Assembly (NCBI GenBank): GCA_038213005.1
Contig: JBBQTU010000234.1
Location: 1 to 6,469 of the forward strand
Direction: 5' to 3'
Length of the DNA stretch: 6,469 nt
DNA from: JBBQTU01 sp038213005
Lineage (GTDB): Bacteria; Planctomycetota; Phycisphaerae; Tepidisphaerales; Tepidisphaeraceae
Part shown: piece after piece, positions 6,375-6,469 of the stretch
Position numbering within the stretch: the first letter of the stretch is position 1
How the letters are laid out: each line of letters opens with the position of its first letter
Notes under the pieces: generated by a model
The model's database searches: none
The model's input: the letters and a program-made list of their open reading frames with translations, nothing else
Told to the model about the DNA's origin: nothing
Position numbers and translations under genes: made by a program

Positions 6375-6413
6375 ATGCGAGCGTTCCTCACCCGGTATCC
6401 CCCCCCACCATAA
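6375..6413 (+). CDS. Possible 12-codon leader peptide ending in four prolines
   Basis: ATG at 6375 is preceded by AGGAG at 6366-6370 with a 4-base gap, a good ribosome binding site for this window. The frame encodes MRAFLTRYPPPP and stops at TAA (6411-6413). Runs of proline slow ribosomes and depend on EF-P, so such a peptide could sense translation or proline supply. The four prolines partly result from a C8 run (6399-6406), which may be chance. Whatever it would control lies past the right edge. No promoter was identified. Confidence 0.2.
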   Translation: MRAFLTRYPPPP

Positions 6414-6428
6414 GCGTTAACTTATCGC

Positions 6429-6469
6429 GGCCACAGGACCGTACTCTCCCGCCATTTTCTGTGCCTTTT
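6429..6469 (+). terminator. Possible terminator-like hairpin at the right edge
   Basis: CACAG (6432-6436) pairs with CTGTG (6459-6463). Beyond a bulged C at 6431, GG (6429-6430) pairs with CC (6464-6465), and TTTT follows to the window end. The loop is long (22 bases), so the structure is weak. A smaller inverted repeat, ATAAG (6410-6414) with CTTAT (6421-6425), lies just before it. If the short frame at 6375 is real, these two could be an attenuator. Confidence 0.2.

Overview
This is a high-GC bacterial window with three full-length protein genes and one tRNA gene. The organism is uncertain. High GC, mostly weak or absent Shine-Dalgarno sequences, long GC-driven antisense open frames, and an unusual cytoplasmic sugar-hydrolase-like protein next to housekeeping genes would suit a planctomycete-like lineage (Phycisphaerae, for example). 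That is an inference; no sequence search was possible.

Layout. Positions 1-248 hold no certain gene: there are two strong hairpins and a weak, edge-truncated open frame on the minus strand. Next comes a complete ABC-F ATPase (249-2210, plus), which acts on ribosomes. A 77-bp gap carries an inverted repeat and a good sigma70-type promoter, followed by proA (2288-3559, plus), the second enzyme of proline synthesis. proA converges on a 684-residue minus-strand gene (3618-5672) that resembles TIM-barrel glycoside hydrolases of the GH67/GH20 type. A hairpin lies between the two stop codons.

The most unusual part is the gene-free stretch 5673-6030. It contains a roughly 100-nt element that can fold in two mutually exclusive ways: a 19-bp closing stem around small hairpins, or a perfect 10-bp local hairpin. 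Further hairpins follow, and then a clear tRNA promoter whose -35 box sits in the loop of a 9-bp perfect inverted repeat. The tRNA is tRNA-Leu(UAG), a complete class II tRNA without an encoded CCA end. After it, 6113-6469 has no convincing gene. Near the end there is a 12-codon reading frame with a good ribosome binding site that ends in four proline codons and is followed by hairpins.

How the genes relate. They do not form one pathway or operon. proA has its own promoter, and neither proB nor proC is present. ABC-F, ProA and the tRNA are housekeeping translation and amino-acid functions; the hydrolase-like gene is the accessory part. The clearest leads are the bistable intergenic element, the inverted repeat around the tRNA promoter, and the unassigned hydrolase. 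No defence system, mobile element, CRISPR array or other complete new system is visible.
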